From: Amycolatopsis eburnea | GTDB lineage: Bacteria > Actinomycetota > Actinomycetes > Mycobacteriales > Pseudonocardiaceae | DNA: 64,000 nucleotides | Reading direction: 5' to 3' | Assembly: GCF_003937945.1 (NCBI RefSeq) | Contig: NZ_RSEC01000055.1 | Location: forward strand, 107,996 to 171,995 | Shown: positions 44,434-53,010 of the stretch, piece by piece | Position numbering within the stretch: position 1 is the stretch's first letter | Layout of the letters: each line of letters opens with the position of its first letter | Made by a program: the position numbers and the translations under genes | Notes under the pieces: model-generated | Database searches by the model: none | What the model saw: the letters and a program-made list of their open reading frames with translations, nothing else | Told to the model about the DNA's origin: nothing

Positions 44434-44808
44434 GTGGCACGCGTCAAGCGGGCGGTCAACGCCCAGAAGAAGCGTCGCGCAACTCTCGAACTGGCCAGCG
44501 GCTACCGCGGCCAGCGTTCGCGGCTGTACCGCAAGGCCAAGGAGCAGACGCTTCACTCGCTCAACTACGCCTACCGGGACCGCCGTGCCCGCAAGGGTGA
44601 CTTCCGCCAGCTGTGGATCACCCGCATCAACGCGGCGGCTCGCGCGAACGGCGTGACCTACAACCGGTTCATCCAGGGCATCAAGGCCGCGGGTGTCGAG
44701 GTCGACCGCAAGATCCTCGCGGACCTCGCCGTCAACGACGCCGCCGCCTTCACCGCGCTGGCCGAGCTCGCCAAGGCCAACGTGAACACCGAAGCGAAGT
44801 CGGCCTGA
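44434..44808 (+). CDS. rplT: 50S ribosomal protein L20
   Basis: A 124-residue basic protein needed early in 50S assembly, with MARVKRAVNAQKKRRATLELASGYRGQRSRLYRKAKEQ and the C-terminal ITRINAAARANGVTYNRFIQGIKAAGVEVDRKILADLA. GTG start. In other bacteria L20 also represses this operon by binding the leader. Confidence 0.97.
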   Translation: MARVKRAVNAQKKRRATLELASGYRGQRSRLYRKAKEQTLHSLNYAYRDRRARKGDFRQLWITRINAAARANGVTYNRFIQGIKAAGVEVDRKILADLAVNDAAAFTALAELAKANVNTEAKSA

Positions 44809-44831
44809 CCGGCAGCTTTCCCCGGCCCGGG

Positions 44832-45620
44832 GTGGATCCGTTCACCGAACGGACCCCCCGGGTCGTTGCTGCGCGCAAGCTGACGCGGCGCGCGGAACGC
44901 GACAAGACCGGCCGGTTCCTGGCCGAAGGCGCCAACGCCGTCGAGGCCGCGCTGGCCGCCGGCACGGTGCACGAGCTGTTCGTCACAGCCCGCGCGGCGG
45001 AGCAGCACGCGGACCTGGTCGACGCCGCCCGCGCGGCCGGCGTAGCCGTCTCGCCGATCACCGACCGCGCCGCCGACGGCCTGTCGGAAACCGTGACGCC
45101 CCAGGGCATCGTGGCCGTCTGCGCGCTGCTGGACCGTCCCCTCGAAGAGGCCGTGACCCCGGGCGCCCGGCTCGTCGTGGTGCTCGTCGACGTCGCCGAC
45201 CCCGGCAACGCGGGCACCGTGATCCGCGTCGCCGACGCCGCGGGCGCCGACGCGGTCGTCCTGGCCGGCGACACCGTCGACCCGCACAACGGCAAGTGCG
45301 TCCGCGCCGCCGCCGGCAGCCTCTTCCACCTGCCGATCACGCGCGTCCGCGACGTCCCCGCCGCGCTGGCCGCCTGCTCGGCCGCGGGCCTGCGGACGTT
45401 CGCCGCCCACGGCTACGCCGAAGCCGAACTCGATCGGGTGGACCTCACCGCGCCGACCGCGTGGGTGTTCGGCAACGAGGCCCACGGCCTGCCCGCCGAC
45501 GTCCTCGAGCGCACCGACCTGGCGGTCCGCATCCCGTTGTACGGCAAGGCGGAGAGCCTCAACCTCGCCACCGCGGCGGCGGTCTGCGTCTACACGAGCG
45601 CGATGGCGGCACACCGCTGA
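44832..45620 (+). CDS. SpoU/TrmH family rRNA 2'-O-methyltransferase
   Basis: A 262-residue SPOUT enzyme. The N-terminal substrate-binding part (RVVAARKLTRRAERDKTGRFLAEGANAVEAAL) leads to the knotted SAM-binding domain with motifs VLVDVADPGNAGTVIRVADAAGADAVVL, WVFGNEAHGLPADVLERTD and IPLYGKAESLNLATAAAVCVY. It probably methylates a ribose in 23S rRNA. GTG start 23 bases after rplT, so likely co-transcribed with the ribosomal protein operon. Confidence 0.92.
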   Translation: MDPFTERTPRVVAARKLTRRAERDKTGRFLAEGANAVEAALAAGTVHELFVTARAAEQHADLVDAARAAGVAVSPITDRAADGLSETVTPQGIVAVCALLDRPLEEAVTPGARLVVVLVDVADPGNAGTVIRVADAAGADAVVLAGDTVDPHNGKCVRAAAGSLFHLPITRVRDVPAALAACSAAGLRTFAAHGYAEAELDRVDLTAPTAWVFGNEAHGLPADVLERTDLAVRIPLYGKAESLNLATAAAVCVYTSAMAAHR

Positions 45621-45803
45621 GCGAGGTCGCGGAGCCCGGCGTCGCAGGGGATTTTCCACGCGCGTTGAGCGCGTAGCCGCACGGCCCCGGGGCGACCGGG
45701 GGCGCGCCGACCCGATCCCATAGACTTTTCCCGCCTTTGACCTCTCGTGCGCCGCGTGTCCGGCGGCGCACGAACGACCAGTCCCAGCGGACGCCGAGGA
45801 GTT

Positions 45804-46865
45804 ATGTCCGGAGCCAAGGAAAAGGAAGCCCAGGGCGCGGTACTGGCCCCCGAGACGCTGCAGGAGGCGGTCAAGGCCGCCGAAGCGGCGTTCGCCGCCG
45901 CGACCGGGCTCGAGGCGCTGGCCGAGGTCAAGCCGGCGCACCTCGGTGACCAGGCCCCGGTGGGCCTGGCCCGCCGCGAGATCGGCGCCCTGCCCAAGCA
46001 GGAGAAGGCCGAGGCGGGCAAGCGCGTCAACGAGGCCCGGCAGGCCGTCCAGGCCGCCTTCGACGCCCGCCGCGCCGAGCTCCAGGTGGAGCGCGACGAG
46101 CGGGTCCTGCGCGAAGAGGCCGTCGACGTCACCCTGCCGTGGGATCGCGTCCCGCGCGGCGCCCGCCACCCGATCAGCACCATCTCCGAGCGCGTCGCGG
46201 ACGCGTTCGTCGCGATGGGCTACGAGGTCGCCGAGGGCCCCGAGCTCGAAGCCGAGTGGTTCAACTTCGACGCCCTGAACTTCGGCAAGGACCACCCGGC
46301 CCGCCAGCTGCAGGACACGTTCTACGTCGGCGAAGAGGACTCCGGCCTGGTGCTGCGCACGCACACCTCGCCGGTGCAGGCCCGCACGCTGCTGCACCGC
46401 GACCTGCCGGTGTACGTCGTCTGCCCGGGCCGGACGTACCGCACCGACGAGCTGGACTCGACCCACACCCCGGTGTTCACCCAGGTCGAGGGCCTCGCGG
46501 TGGACAAGGGCATCACCATGGCGCACCTCAAGGGCACCCTGGACGCCTTCGCCCGCGCGATGTTCGGCGAGAGCTCCAAGACCCGCCTGCGCCCGCACTT
46601 CTTCCCGTTCACCGAGCCGTCCGCCGAGGTCGACGTCTGGTTCGAGGAGAAGAAGGGCGGCCCCGGCTGGGTCGAGTGGGGTGGCTGCGGCATGGTCAAC
46701 CCGAACGTCCTGCGCGCCTGCGGCGTCGACCCCGACGTGTACTCGGGCTTCGCCTTCGGCATGGGCATCGAGCGCACCCTGCAGTTCCGCAACGGGATCC
46801 CGGACATGCGCGACATGGTGGAGGGCGACGTCCGCTTCACCCTTCCCTTCGGAACGGAGGCGTAG
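45804..46865 (+). CDS. pheS: Phenylalanine-tRNA ligase alpha subunit
   Basis: The catalytic alpha chain (353 residues) of the alpha2beta2 enzyme. An N-terminal coiled coil (~1-105) is followed by the class II core: motif 1 HPISTISERVADAFVAMGYEVAEGPE, motif 2 FTQVEGLAVDKG region with HTSPVQART, and motif 3 GFAFGMGIERTLQFRNGIPDMRD. Start ATG with GAGGAG upstream. Its stop shares a base with the pheT start. No T-box or leader peptide is apparent in the 183-base gap upstream. Confidence 0.97.
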   Translation: MSGAKEKEAQGAVLAPETLQEAVKAAEAAFAAATGLEALAEVKPAHLGDQAPVGLARREIGALPKQEKAEAGKRVNEARQAVQAAFDARRAELQVERDERVLREEAVDVTLPWDRVPRGARHPISTISERVADAFVAMGYEVAEGPELEAEWFNFDALNFGKDHPARQLQDTFYVGEEDSGLVLRTHTSPVQARTLLHRDLPVYVVCPGRTYRTDELDSTHTPVFTQVEGLAVDKGITMAHLKGTLDAFARAMFGESSKTRLRPHFFPFTEPSAEVDVWFEEKKGGPGWVEWGGCGMVNPNVLRACGVDPDVYSGFAFGMGIERTLQFRNGIPDMRDMVEGDVRFTLPFGTEA

Positions 46866-49429
46866 TGCGAGTCCCAGTCAGCTGGCTGACCGAACACCTC
46901 GATCTCGCTGAGGAGGTCACCCCGCAGGACCTGGCCGACGCCTTCGTGCGGATCGGCGTCGAGGTCGACGACCTGAGCGAGCTCGGGCCCGTCACCGGAC
47001 CGCTGGTCGTCGGCCGGGTGGCCGAGATCGAAGAGCTCACCGAGTTCAAGAAGCCGGTCCGGTTCTGCCGCGTCGACGTCGGCGAGCCCGCCGACGAAGC
47101 CGAAGAGCTGGACGACGAGGAAGACGAAGACGAGGACGACGAAGCCGGCGAGTTCGACGAGGGCCCGCACGGCATCAAGACCCGCGGCATCATCTGCGGC
47201 GCGCGCAACTTCACCGAGGGCGACCTGGTCGTCGTCGCGCTGCCCGGCGCCGTCCTGCCCGGCGACTTCGCGATCGCGTCCCGCAAGACGTACGGCCGCA
47301 TCAGCGACGGCATGATCTGCTCGGCCCGCGAGCTCGGCCTCGGCGACGACCACACCGGCATCCTCGTGCTGCCCTCGGGCACGGCGAGCCCGGGCGACGA
47401 CGCCCAGGAGCTCCTCGGCCTGAACGACACGGTCATCGAGCTGGCCCCGACCCCGGACCGCGGCTACGCGCTGTCGATCCGCGGCCTGGCCCGCGAGCTG
47501 TCGAACGCGCTGGACGTCCCGTTCGGCGACCCGGCGCTGCTCGAGGTCCCGGCGGCCGAGGGCGACGCCTGGCCGGTCCACGTCGAGGACCCGGAAGGCT
47601 GCCCGCGGTTCGTGCTGCGCCGGGTCACCGGCCTGGACGCGACCGCGCCGACCCCGTGGTGGATGCGCCGTCGGCTGATGCTGGCCGGCATCCGCTCCAT
47701 TTCGCTGGCCGTCGACGTCACGAACTACGTGATGCTCGAGCTCGGCCACCCGCTGCACGCGTTCGCCACCAAGGCCATCCAGGGCGACCTGGTGGTCCGG
47801 CGCGCGAAGGCGGGCGAGAAGCTGACGACGCTGGACGACGTCGAGCGCGCGCTCGACCCGGACGACATCGTCATCGCCGACGACAGCGGCGTCATCTCGC
47901 TAGCGGGCACGATGGGCGGCGCGAGCACCGAGATCACGACGGAGAGCACCGACGTCCTGCTCGAGGCGGCGCACTGGAACCCGGCCGCGATCAGCCGCAC
48001 CGCACGGCGGCACAAGCTGTTCTCCGAGGCCGCCAAGCGCTTCGAGCGGTTCACCGACCCGCAGCTGTGCCCGGCCGCCGTCGAGCTGGCCGCCCGCCTG
48101 CTGCGCCAGTACGGCGACGCCTCGATCCGCCCCGGCCGCACCGACGAAGGCACCGTCGAGCCCAACCCGCCGGTCGTCATGCCGATCAACCTGCCCGACA
48201 AGGTCGCGGGCGTGAACTACCAGCGCGGCGTCACGGTCCGCCGGCTCACCCAGATCGGCTGCAAGGTCTCGGTGACCACGGGCGACGACGGCACCGGCCT
48301 GGTCACGGCGACCCCGCCGAGCTGGCGCGGCGACCTGCGCCAGCCCGCCGACCTCGTCGAAGAGGTCCTGCGGCTGGAGGGCTACGACAGCATCCCGTCG
48401 ACGCTGCCCGCCGCCCCCGCGGGCCGCGGCCTGACCGACGCCCAGCGGCGCGTCCGGGGTGTTTCCCGGGCCCTCGCCGAGTCGGGGTACATCGAGGTGC
48501 GCCCGTTCCCGTTCGTCAGCGACGCGGTGTGGGACGCCTTCGGCCTGCCGGCGGACGACGTCCGCCGCAATGCGGTCGTGGTCCGCAACCCGCTGGAGGC
48601 CGACCGCAACCGGCTGGCCACCACGCTGCTGCCCGGCCTGCTGGACACGCTGCAGCGCAACGTGTCCCGGGGGATGAAGGATGTCTCGCTGTACCACATC
48701 GGCCAGGTCGTGCTGCCCGCGCCGAACCCGCTGAAGGTCCCGGACCTCGGCGTCGACCACCGCCCGACCGACGAGGAGCTGGCCCTCCTCGAAGCGGCGG
48801 TCCCGCTGCAGCCCCTGCACGTCGCGGTGGTCCTGTCGGGCAACCGCCGCCGCGCGGGCTGGTGGGGCGGCGGCGAGCCGGCGAACTGGGCCGACGCGGT
48901 CCAGGCCGCCCGCACGGTCGCGGAAGCCGCCGGTGTCGAGCTGACGGTCCAGGCGACCGACCTCCCGCCGTGGCACCCGGGCCGCTGCGCCCAGCTCCGC
49001 GTCGGCGACTGGCCGGTCGGCCACGCCGGCGAGCTGCACCCCAAGGTGGTCGAGGCCCTCGGCCTGCCGCCGCGGACGGTCGCGATGGAGCTGGACCTGG
49101 ACGCGATCCCGCTGCCGGACTCCCGCCCCGCCCCGAGCGTGTCGGGTTACCCGCCGGTGTTGCTCGACGTCGCCCTGGTGGCGGCGTCGGACGTCCCGTC
49201 GGCCGACCTCGCGGCGGTGCTGCGCGAGGGAGCGGGCGAGCTCCTCGAGGACATCACGCTGTTCGACGTGTACGCGGGCGAGCAGGTCGGCGAGGGCAAG
49301 CGTTCGCTGGCGTACAAGCTCCGCTTCCGCGCGGCCGACCGCACCCTGACGGTCGACGAGGCCACCAAGGCCCGCGACGCGGCAGTGGCCGCGGCAGGCG
49401 AGCGCTTCGAGGCGGCCCTGCGCGCCTGA
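46865..49429 (+). CDS. pheT: Phenylalanine-tRNA ligase beta subunit
   Basis: The 854-residue beta chain that recognises tRNA and edits mischarged tyrosine. In order: EMAP/OB tRNA-binding domain (~40-190; GIICGARNFTEGDLVVVALPGAVLPG), B3/4 editing domain, B5, catalytic-like core, and the C-terminal FDX-ACB domain (VSGYPPVLLDVALVAA...VYAGEQVGEGKRSLAYKLRFRAADRTLT). Odd feature: residues ~76-106 form a highly acidic insertion of mostly Asp and Glu in the OB domain. GTG start with ACGGAGG upstream. Confidence 0.97.
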   Translation: MRVPVSWLTEHLDLAEEVTPQDLADAFVRIGVEVDDLSELGPVTGPLVVGRVAEIEELTEFKKPVRFCRVDVGEPADEAEELDDEEDEDEDDEAGEFDEGPHGIKTRGIICGARNFTEGDLVVVALPGAVLPGDFAIASRKTYGRISDGMICSARELGLGDDHTGILVLPSGTASPGDDAQELLGLNDTVIELAPTPDRGYALSIRGLARELSNALDVPFGDPALLEVPAAEGDAWPVHVEDPEGCPRFVLRRVTGLDATAPTPWWMRRRLMLAGIRSISLAVDVTNYVMLELGHPLHAFATKAIQGDLVVRRAKAGEKLTTLDDVERALDPDDIVIADDSGVISLAGTMGGASTEITTESTDVLLEAAHWNPAAISRTARRHKLFSEAAKRFERFTDPQLCPAAVELAARLLRQYGDASIRPGRTDEGTVEPNPPVVMPINLPDKVAGVNYQRGVTVRRLTQIGCKVSVTTGDDGTGLVTATPPSWRGDLRQPADLVEEVLRLEGYDSIPSTLPAAPAGRGLTDAQRRVRGVSRALAESGYIEVRPFPFVSDAVWDAFGLPADDVRRNAVVVRNPLEADRNRLATTLLPGLLDTLQRNVSRGMKDVSLYHIGQVVLPAPNPLKVPDLGVDHRPTDEELALLEAAVPLQPLHVAVVLSGNRRRAGWWGGGEPANWADAVQAARTVAEAAGVELTVQATDLPPWHPGRCAQLRVGDWPVGHAGELHPKVVEALGLPPRTVAMELDLDAIPLPDSRPAPSVSGYPPVLLDVALVAASDVPSADLAAVLREGAGELLEDITLFDVYAGEQVGEGKRSLAYKLRFRAADRTLTVDEATKARDAAVAAAGERFEAALRA

Positions 49430-49448
49430 CGGAACGCACCACGTTGAC

Positions 49449-49478
49449 GAAGGAGGGCCGGGCGACCGGCCCTTCTTC
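49449..49478. terminator. Terminator after pheT
   Basis: GGGCCGG pairs with CCGGCCC around GCGA, extended by GAAG/CTTC on the outside. It lies in the 62-base gap between pheT and the convergent DNA-repair gene. Confidence 0.8.
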
Positions 49479-49491
49479 GCGTTCCGGCCCG

Positions 49492-50181
49492 TCAGCCGAG
49501 GTGCTTGAGCGCCTCCCGCCGCGACAGTCCGGACAGCCCCGGGTGATCGTCCACGAAGGACCGCACCCACTCCGGCGCCGTCTTCGCGTAGTCCCGCAAC
49601 GCCCACCCGATTCCCTTGCGCAGGAAGAACTCCGGCTCGGCGATCGCGGGCTCGATCGCCCGGGTCAGCAGGTCCGTGTCGGTCTCCTCCTTGGCGCCGA
49701 CCTGGCAGATGATCGCCGTCCGCCGGCGCCACAGGTCGGCGTCGGCCGCCCAGCTCAGCATCACCGGCGTGACCCGGGCACGCTCGGCGCGGAGGATCGG
49801 CCCGACCCGGCGGATCGCCAGCTCGTCCACGTGGTCCCACCAGGCCCCGCTGACGATCATTTCCTCGTACATCGGGAGCAGCCCGGCGTCCTGCCACCCG
49901 CGGTACGCCCGAAATCCGGAAAGGTCGATGGCCGCGTAGCGCTCTTCGCGGAATTCGGCGGTCCGCCACAACTCCAGGACGGTCGCTGAATATGTCACCC
50001 GATCGGGCAGTATGTGGTCGGCCAGTACCCGCTTCATCAGCGTGCTGCGCTGCGGCTTCGCCACCCCGCGGAACGGCATCGCCGACTTCATGTACGCCTG
50101 CATCGCCGGCGCTTTCGCCGGGTCGGCCAGCTCCGCCAGCCCGGTGCGGATCGCCTTGACCAGCCGATCGTCCACGTTCAC
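49492..50181 (-). CDS. DNA alkylation repair protein (AlkD-like HEAT-repeat glycosylase)
   Basis: A 229-residue all-helical HEAT-repeat protein of the AlkC/AlkD superfamily (PF08713), removing bulky alkylated bases without base flipping. Landmarks are MQAYMKSAMPFRGVAKPQR, FREERYAAIDL, SGAWWDHVDELAIRRVGPIL, WRRRTAIICQ and FFLRKGIGWALRDYAKTAPEWVRSFV. Start GTG with GGGGAGGA upstream. Converges with pheT. Confidence 0.92.
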   Translation of the reverse strand: MNVDDRLVKAIRTGLAELADPAKAPAMQAYMKSAMPFRGVAKPQRSTLMKRVLADHILPDRVTYSATVLELWRTAEFREERYAAIDLSGFRAYRGWQDAGLLPMYEEMIVSGAWWDHVDELAIRRVGPILRAERARVTPVMLSWAADADLWRRRTAIICQVGAKEETDTDLLTRAIEPAIAEPEFFLRKGIGWALRDYAKTAPEWVRSFVDDHPGLSGLSRREALKHLG

Positions 50182-50374
50182 CCGTCCTCCCCACGCCCTC
50201 CGGCGACCCGCAGCGTACTGCCGGCCACCGACAGTTCCGGCGCTCGACGGCGGGCGCAGGTACCGACGAAAGGCGGATGGCGGAAGGCGCGTCGGTCGGC
50301 GAGATTGTCCAGGGTTGCCGGTAGTTTCGCCGGACTACGGCGAACGCTGTCGAATGCGGACGAAAAGGACGACT

Positions 50375-51958
50375 GTGAAAAGAATCGTTGCCGCCGTCGC
50401 CGCCGCGGGACTCGCGGCCGGGCTGATGGCCGCCGCGCCCGCCGCGTCGGCGGATCCCGGGGTGCAGTTCACCCCCGCGCCGATCGCCTGGGGGCCCTGC
50501 GCGTCGGCGAGCCTCAAGGCCAACGGCGCCGAGTGCGGGTTCCTCGAGGTGCCGATGGACTACGCGAAGCCGGGCGGGGCGAAGGTCTCCGTCGCGGTGT
50601 CGCGGATCAAGCACAAGACCGCGCAGTCCCAGGGCATCATGCTCGTGAACCCGGGTGGCCCGGGTGGTTCCGGCCTCGGGCTCTCCGTGCTCGGCAAGTA
50701 CGTGCCGAACCACGCGGGTGACAACTACGACTGGATCGGCTTCGACCCGCGGGGCGTCGGGTCCAGCAAGCCCTCGATCAGCTGCGACGGGAACTACTTC
50801 AGCTACAACCGGCCGGCGTACGTCCCGACCACGCCGCAGCTGGAGAAAACGTGGCTCGCCCGCTCGAAGGGGTACGCCGACGCGTGCCGCAAGAACGGCG
50901 AGATCCTCGACCACATCAAGACGACCGACGTCGCGCAGGACATGGACAGCCTGCGCAAGGCGCTGGGCGAGAAGCAGATCAACTACTACGGCTTCTCCTA
51001 CGGCACCTACCTCGGCCAGGTCTACAGCACGCTGTACCCGAAGAACGTCCGCCGGATGGTGCTCGACGGCAACGTCGACCCGCGGAAGGTCTGGTACGAG
51101 GCCAACCTCGACCAGGACGTCGCCTTCGACAAGAACATCAAGATCTACTTCGACTGGCTGGCGTCCTACGACAACGTCTACCACCTCGGCAAGACCGGCG
51201 GCGCCGTCGAGAAGCTGTGGTACGACACCCAGCGCAAGCTCGCCAAGAACCCCGCGGGCGGGGTCATCGGCGGCGACGAGTGGACCGACATCTTCCTGCA
51301 GGCCGGCTACTACGTCTTCGGCTGGGTCGACATGGCCAAGGCCTTCGACGGTTACGTGCACAAGGGTGACTGGCAGACGCTCAAGGCGCTCTACGACGAC
51401 TCGAACCCGCCGGGCGACGACAACGGGTTCGCCGTCTACCTCGGCGTGCAGTGCACCGACGTGCAGTGGCCGACCAACTGGAACAAGTGGCGCGCCGACA
51501 ACTGGATCACCTACTTCAAGGCCCCGTTCGAGACCTGGGGCAACGCCTGGTTCAACGCGCCCTGCGTGTTCTGGCCGGCGAAGGCGGGCAAGCCGGTGAA
51601 CATCGACGGCAGCAAGGTGGCCGGTGCGCTGCTCATCAGCGAAGAGCTCGACGCCGCCACGCCGTACGCCGGCAGCCTCGAGGTCCGCAAGCGGTTCCCG
51701 AAGTCGAGCCTGATCAGCGCGCCGGGCGGCACCACGCACGCCGGCTCGCTGTCCGGGGTGTCCTGTGTGGACGACAGGATCGCCGACTACCTGGCCACCG
51801 GCACCCTGCCGACGCGCCAGCCCGGCAACCACTCGGACGTCCAGTGCGACCCGGTGCCGGCGCCGGTGCCCGACGGCGCCGCGGCGCAGAAGTCGGACAG
51901 CTCCGCGAAGGCGGCCCAGGAGAAGCAGAGCACGCTCGCGCAGCTGCTGCACTTCTGA
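50375..51958 (+). CDS. Secreted alpha/beta hydrolase, tripeptidyl aminopeptidase (S33/TAP) type
   Basis: A ~527-residue exported hydrolase. The signal peptide is MKRIVAAVAAAGLAAGLMAAAPAASA. The catalytic domain has the oxyanion NPGGPGGSGLG, IGFDPRGVGSSKP, nucleophile Ser in YYGFSYGTYLGQVY, and the TAP-like C-terminal domain with LLISEELDAATPY (Asp) and GTTHAGSLSGVSCVDDRIADYL (His). Start GTG at 50375 with AAAAGGAC upstream; ATG at 50354 is an in-frame alternative. The family trims N-terminal tripeptides or esters. It is monocistronic, with a strong terminator after it. Confidence 0.92.
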   Translation: MKRIVAAVAAAGLAAGLMAAAPAASADPGVQFTPAPIAWGPCASASLKANGAECGFLEVPMDYAKPGGAKVSVAVSRIKHKTAQSQGIMLVNPGGPGGSGLGLSVLGKYVPNHAGDNYDWIGFDPRGVGSSKPSISCDGNYFSYNRPAYVPTTPQLEKTWLARSKGYADACRKNGEILDHIKTTDVAQDMDSLRKALGEKQINYYGFSYGTYLGQVYSTLYPKNVRRMVLDGNVDPRKVWYEANLDQDVAFDKNIKIYFDWLASYDNVYHLGKTGGAVEKLWYDTQRKLAKNPAGGVIGGDEWTDIFLQAGYYVFGWVDMAKAFDGYVHKGDWQTLKALYDDSNPPGDDNGFAVYLGVQCTDVQWPTNWNKWRADNWITYFKAPFETWGNAWFNAPCVFWPAKAGKPVNIDGSKVAGALLISEELDAATPYAGSLEVRKRFPKSSLISAPGGTTHAGSLSGVSCVDDRIADYLATGTLPTRQPGNHSDVQCDPVPAPVPDGAAAQKSDSSAKAAQEKQSTLAQLLHF

Positions 51959-51972
51959 CCGCAAGTCCCACC

Positions 51973-52009
51973 CGGTGCCCCGGTCCGGCTCGTCCGGACC
52001 GGGGCACCG
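51973..52009 (+). terminator. Terminator after the TAP-like hydrolase
   Basis: A 16-bp perfect stem (51973-51988 with 51994-52009) and CTCGT loop, followed by TCTTGTCC. Confidence 0.9.
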
Positions 52010-52080
52010 TCTTGTCCGCCGGTGTCTCATCGTCGCCTCCTCGTGACGGGGTGTGCTTGCCCGGGACGTTAGGGGAGGGG

Positions 52081-52137
52081 CCCGACAATTTCGGAGCGAA
52101 GTCGGCCGTGAGCAGCGCGTGGCCGAAAATTGTCGGG
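52081..52137. promoter_or_regulatory. Spaced inverted repeat upstream of the small HTH gene
   Basis: CCCGACAATTTCGG (52081-52094) and CCGAAAATTGTCGGG (52123-52137) are inverted copies, one base different in length, 28 bases apart. They end 21 bases before the gene at 52159. Their spacing suggests two protein-binding sites rather than an RNA hairpin. Confidence 0.6.
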
Positions 52138-52158
52138 GGTGCGCGCTAGCTTCGCGGC

Positions 52159-52656
52159 ATGTCGATCATCGAACAGCGCCGGACCGAGATCCGGGCACAG
52201 GAAACCACCTACCACGTCGTGGTCGCGACCAGGACGGACGTCGACCGCGCCGAACCGACCCCCAAGGTCATGATTACGCTGGAAGCCGGCGGTCCCGACG
52301 GCGAACCGGTCGTCGAGGGCAGCCTCGACCTGGACGTCGCGGTGGCGGCCACGGTCGCCGACCTGGTCGCGGACGAGCTGCTCTCCGCGACCGGCGCGGC
52401 CCGGCCGACCCGGCGAAGATCCGCCGGCCGCCCCGCCCAGCAAGGGCGCCCGTGGAACGACGAGCTGGACGCGGAGCTGGAGGCCCGCTGGATCGCGGGC
52501 GAGAGCGTCGCCGAAATCGCGACGTCGTTCGAGCGCACCCCCGGCGGCATCCGCGCCCGCCTGCCCCGCGTCGGCTGCGACCCGGAGAACCCGGGCTGCT
52601 ACCTGCCCGTACCGCCGAGCAGGCGCACGGACCTGGACGGAGGCGAGCCGAGCTGA
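52159..52656 (+). CDS. Small protein with C-terminal helix-turn-helix
   Basis: A 165-residue protein. The N-terminal half is beta-rich (TTYHVVVATRTDVDRA; KVMITLEAGGPDGEPVVEGSLDLDV), then an Arg/Pro linker (RPTRRRSAGRP) leads to a helix-turn-helix-like end (RPWNDELDAELEARWIAGESVAEIATSFERTPGGIRARLPRVG). It resembles common actinobacterial DNA-binding proteins but I cannot name the family. Start ATG at 52159. Inverted repeats lie just upstream and a strong terminator follows, so it is probably a monocistronic, self-regulated gene. Confidence 0.8.
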   Translation: MSIIEQRRTEIRAQETTYHVVVATRTDVDRAEPTPKVMITLEAGGPDGEPVVEGSLDLDVAVAATVADLVADELLSATGAARPTRRRSAGRPAQQGRPWNDELDAELEARWIAGESVAEIATSFERTPGGIRARLPRVGCDPENPGCYLPVPPSRRTDLDGGEPS

Positions 52657-52662
52657 CCAGCG

Positions 52663-52697
52663 GCGGTGGGCCGGTCCACCTCGGACCGGCCCACCGC
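52663..52697 (+). terminator. Terminator after the small HTH gene
   Basis: A 15-bp perfect stem (52663-52677 with 52683-52697) and ACCTC loop, seven bases after the stop codon. Confidence 0.9.
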
Positions 52698-53010
52698 CCC
52701 GAGCGGGGGGAGAAATCCAGTGAGCAGACCATCGACGAACAGCCGAACCGCTGCGGCACGCCCGGCTGATGCCGGCGCCGGAGCGGTGCGGGAGCGAGCG
52801 CGGCCGTCGACCGTGTCCGTCCGCGTCGAACCAGCACCAGCGCGGGGGCAGTCTCGAGTGCGCCACCGGACCGAAAGCGGCCCCTCGGTCGCGGCCCGCG
52901 GCGTCCGGTTGGCACGAGCGCAGCGTCCGGCACCGGAGCGGGCCGAACGAGCCCCGATGGTGGCACGGGCGCGCCCGCCGTCCCATCACGGTCAGGCGGC
53001 GCTGTCCCGT
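52698..53010. other. Intergenic stretch without a supported feature
   Basis: About 310 bases between the terminator above and the convergent WYL regulator gene. Open frames exist, but they have Arg/Ala/Pro-biased composition, no ribosome binding site and no recognisable motif. Nothing further is visible. Confidence 0.6.

Noticed and set aside
45621..45803. A T-box riboswitch or leader peptide before pheS
   Set aside because: No T-box sequence, no Phe-rich ORF and no terminator/antiterminator pair were visible.
47900..52030. A very long open frame (over 1300 codons) on the minus strand under pheT and the downstream genes
   Set aside because: It is antisense to clear genes, with Arg/Val/Asp/Gly-biased composition typical of GC-rich shadow frames and no motif.
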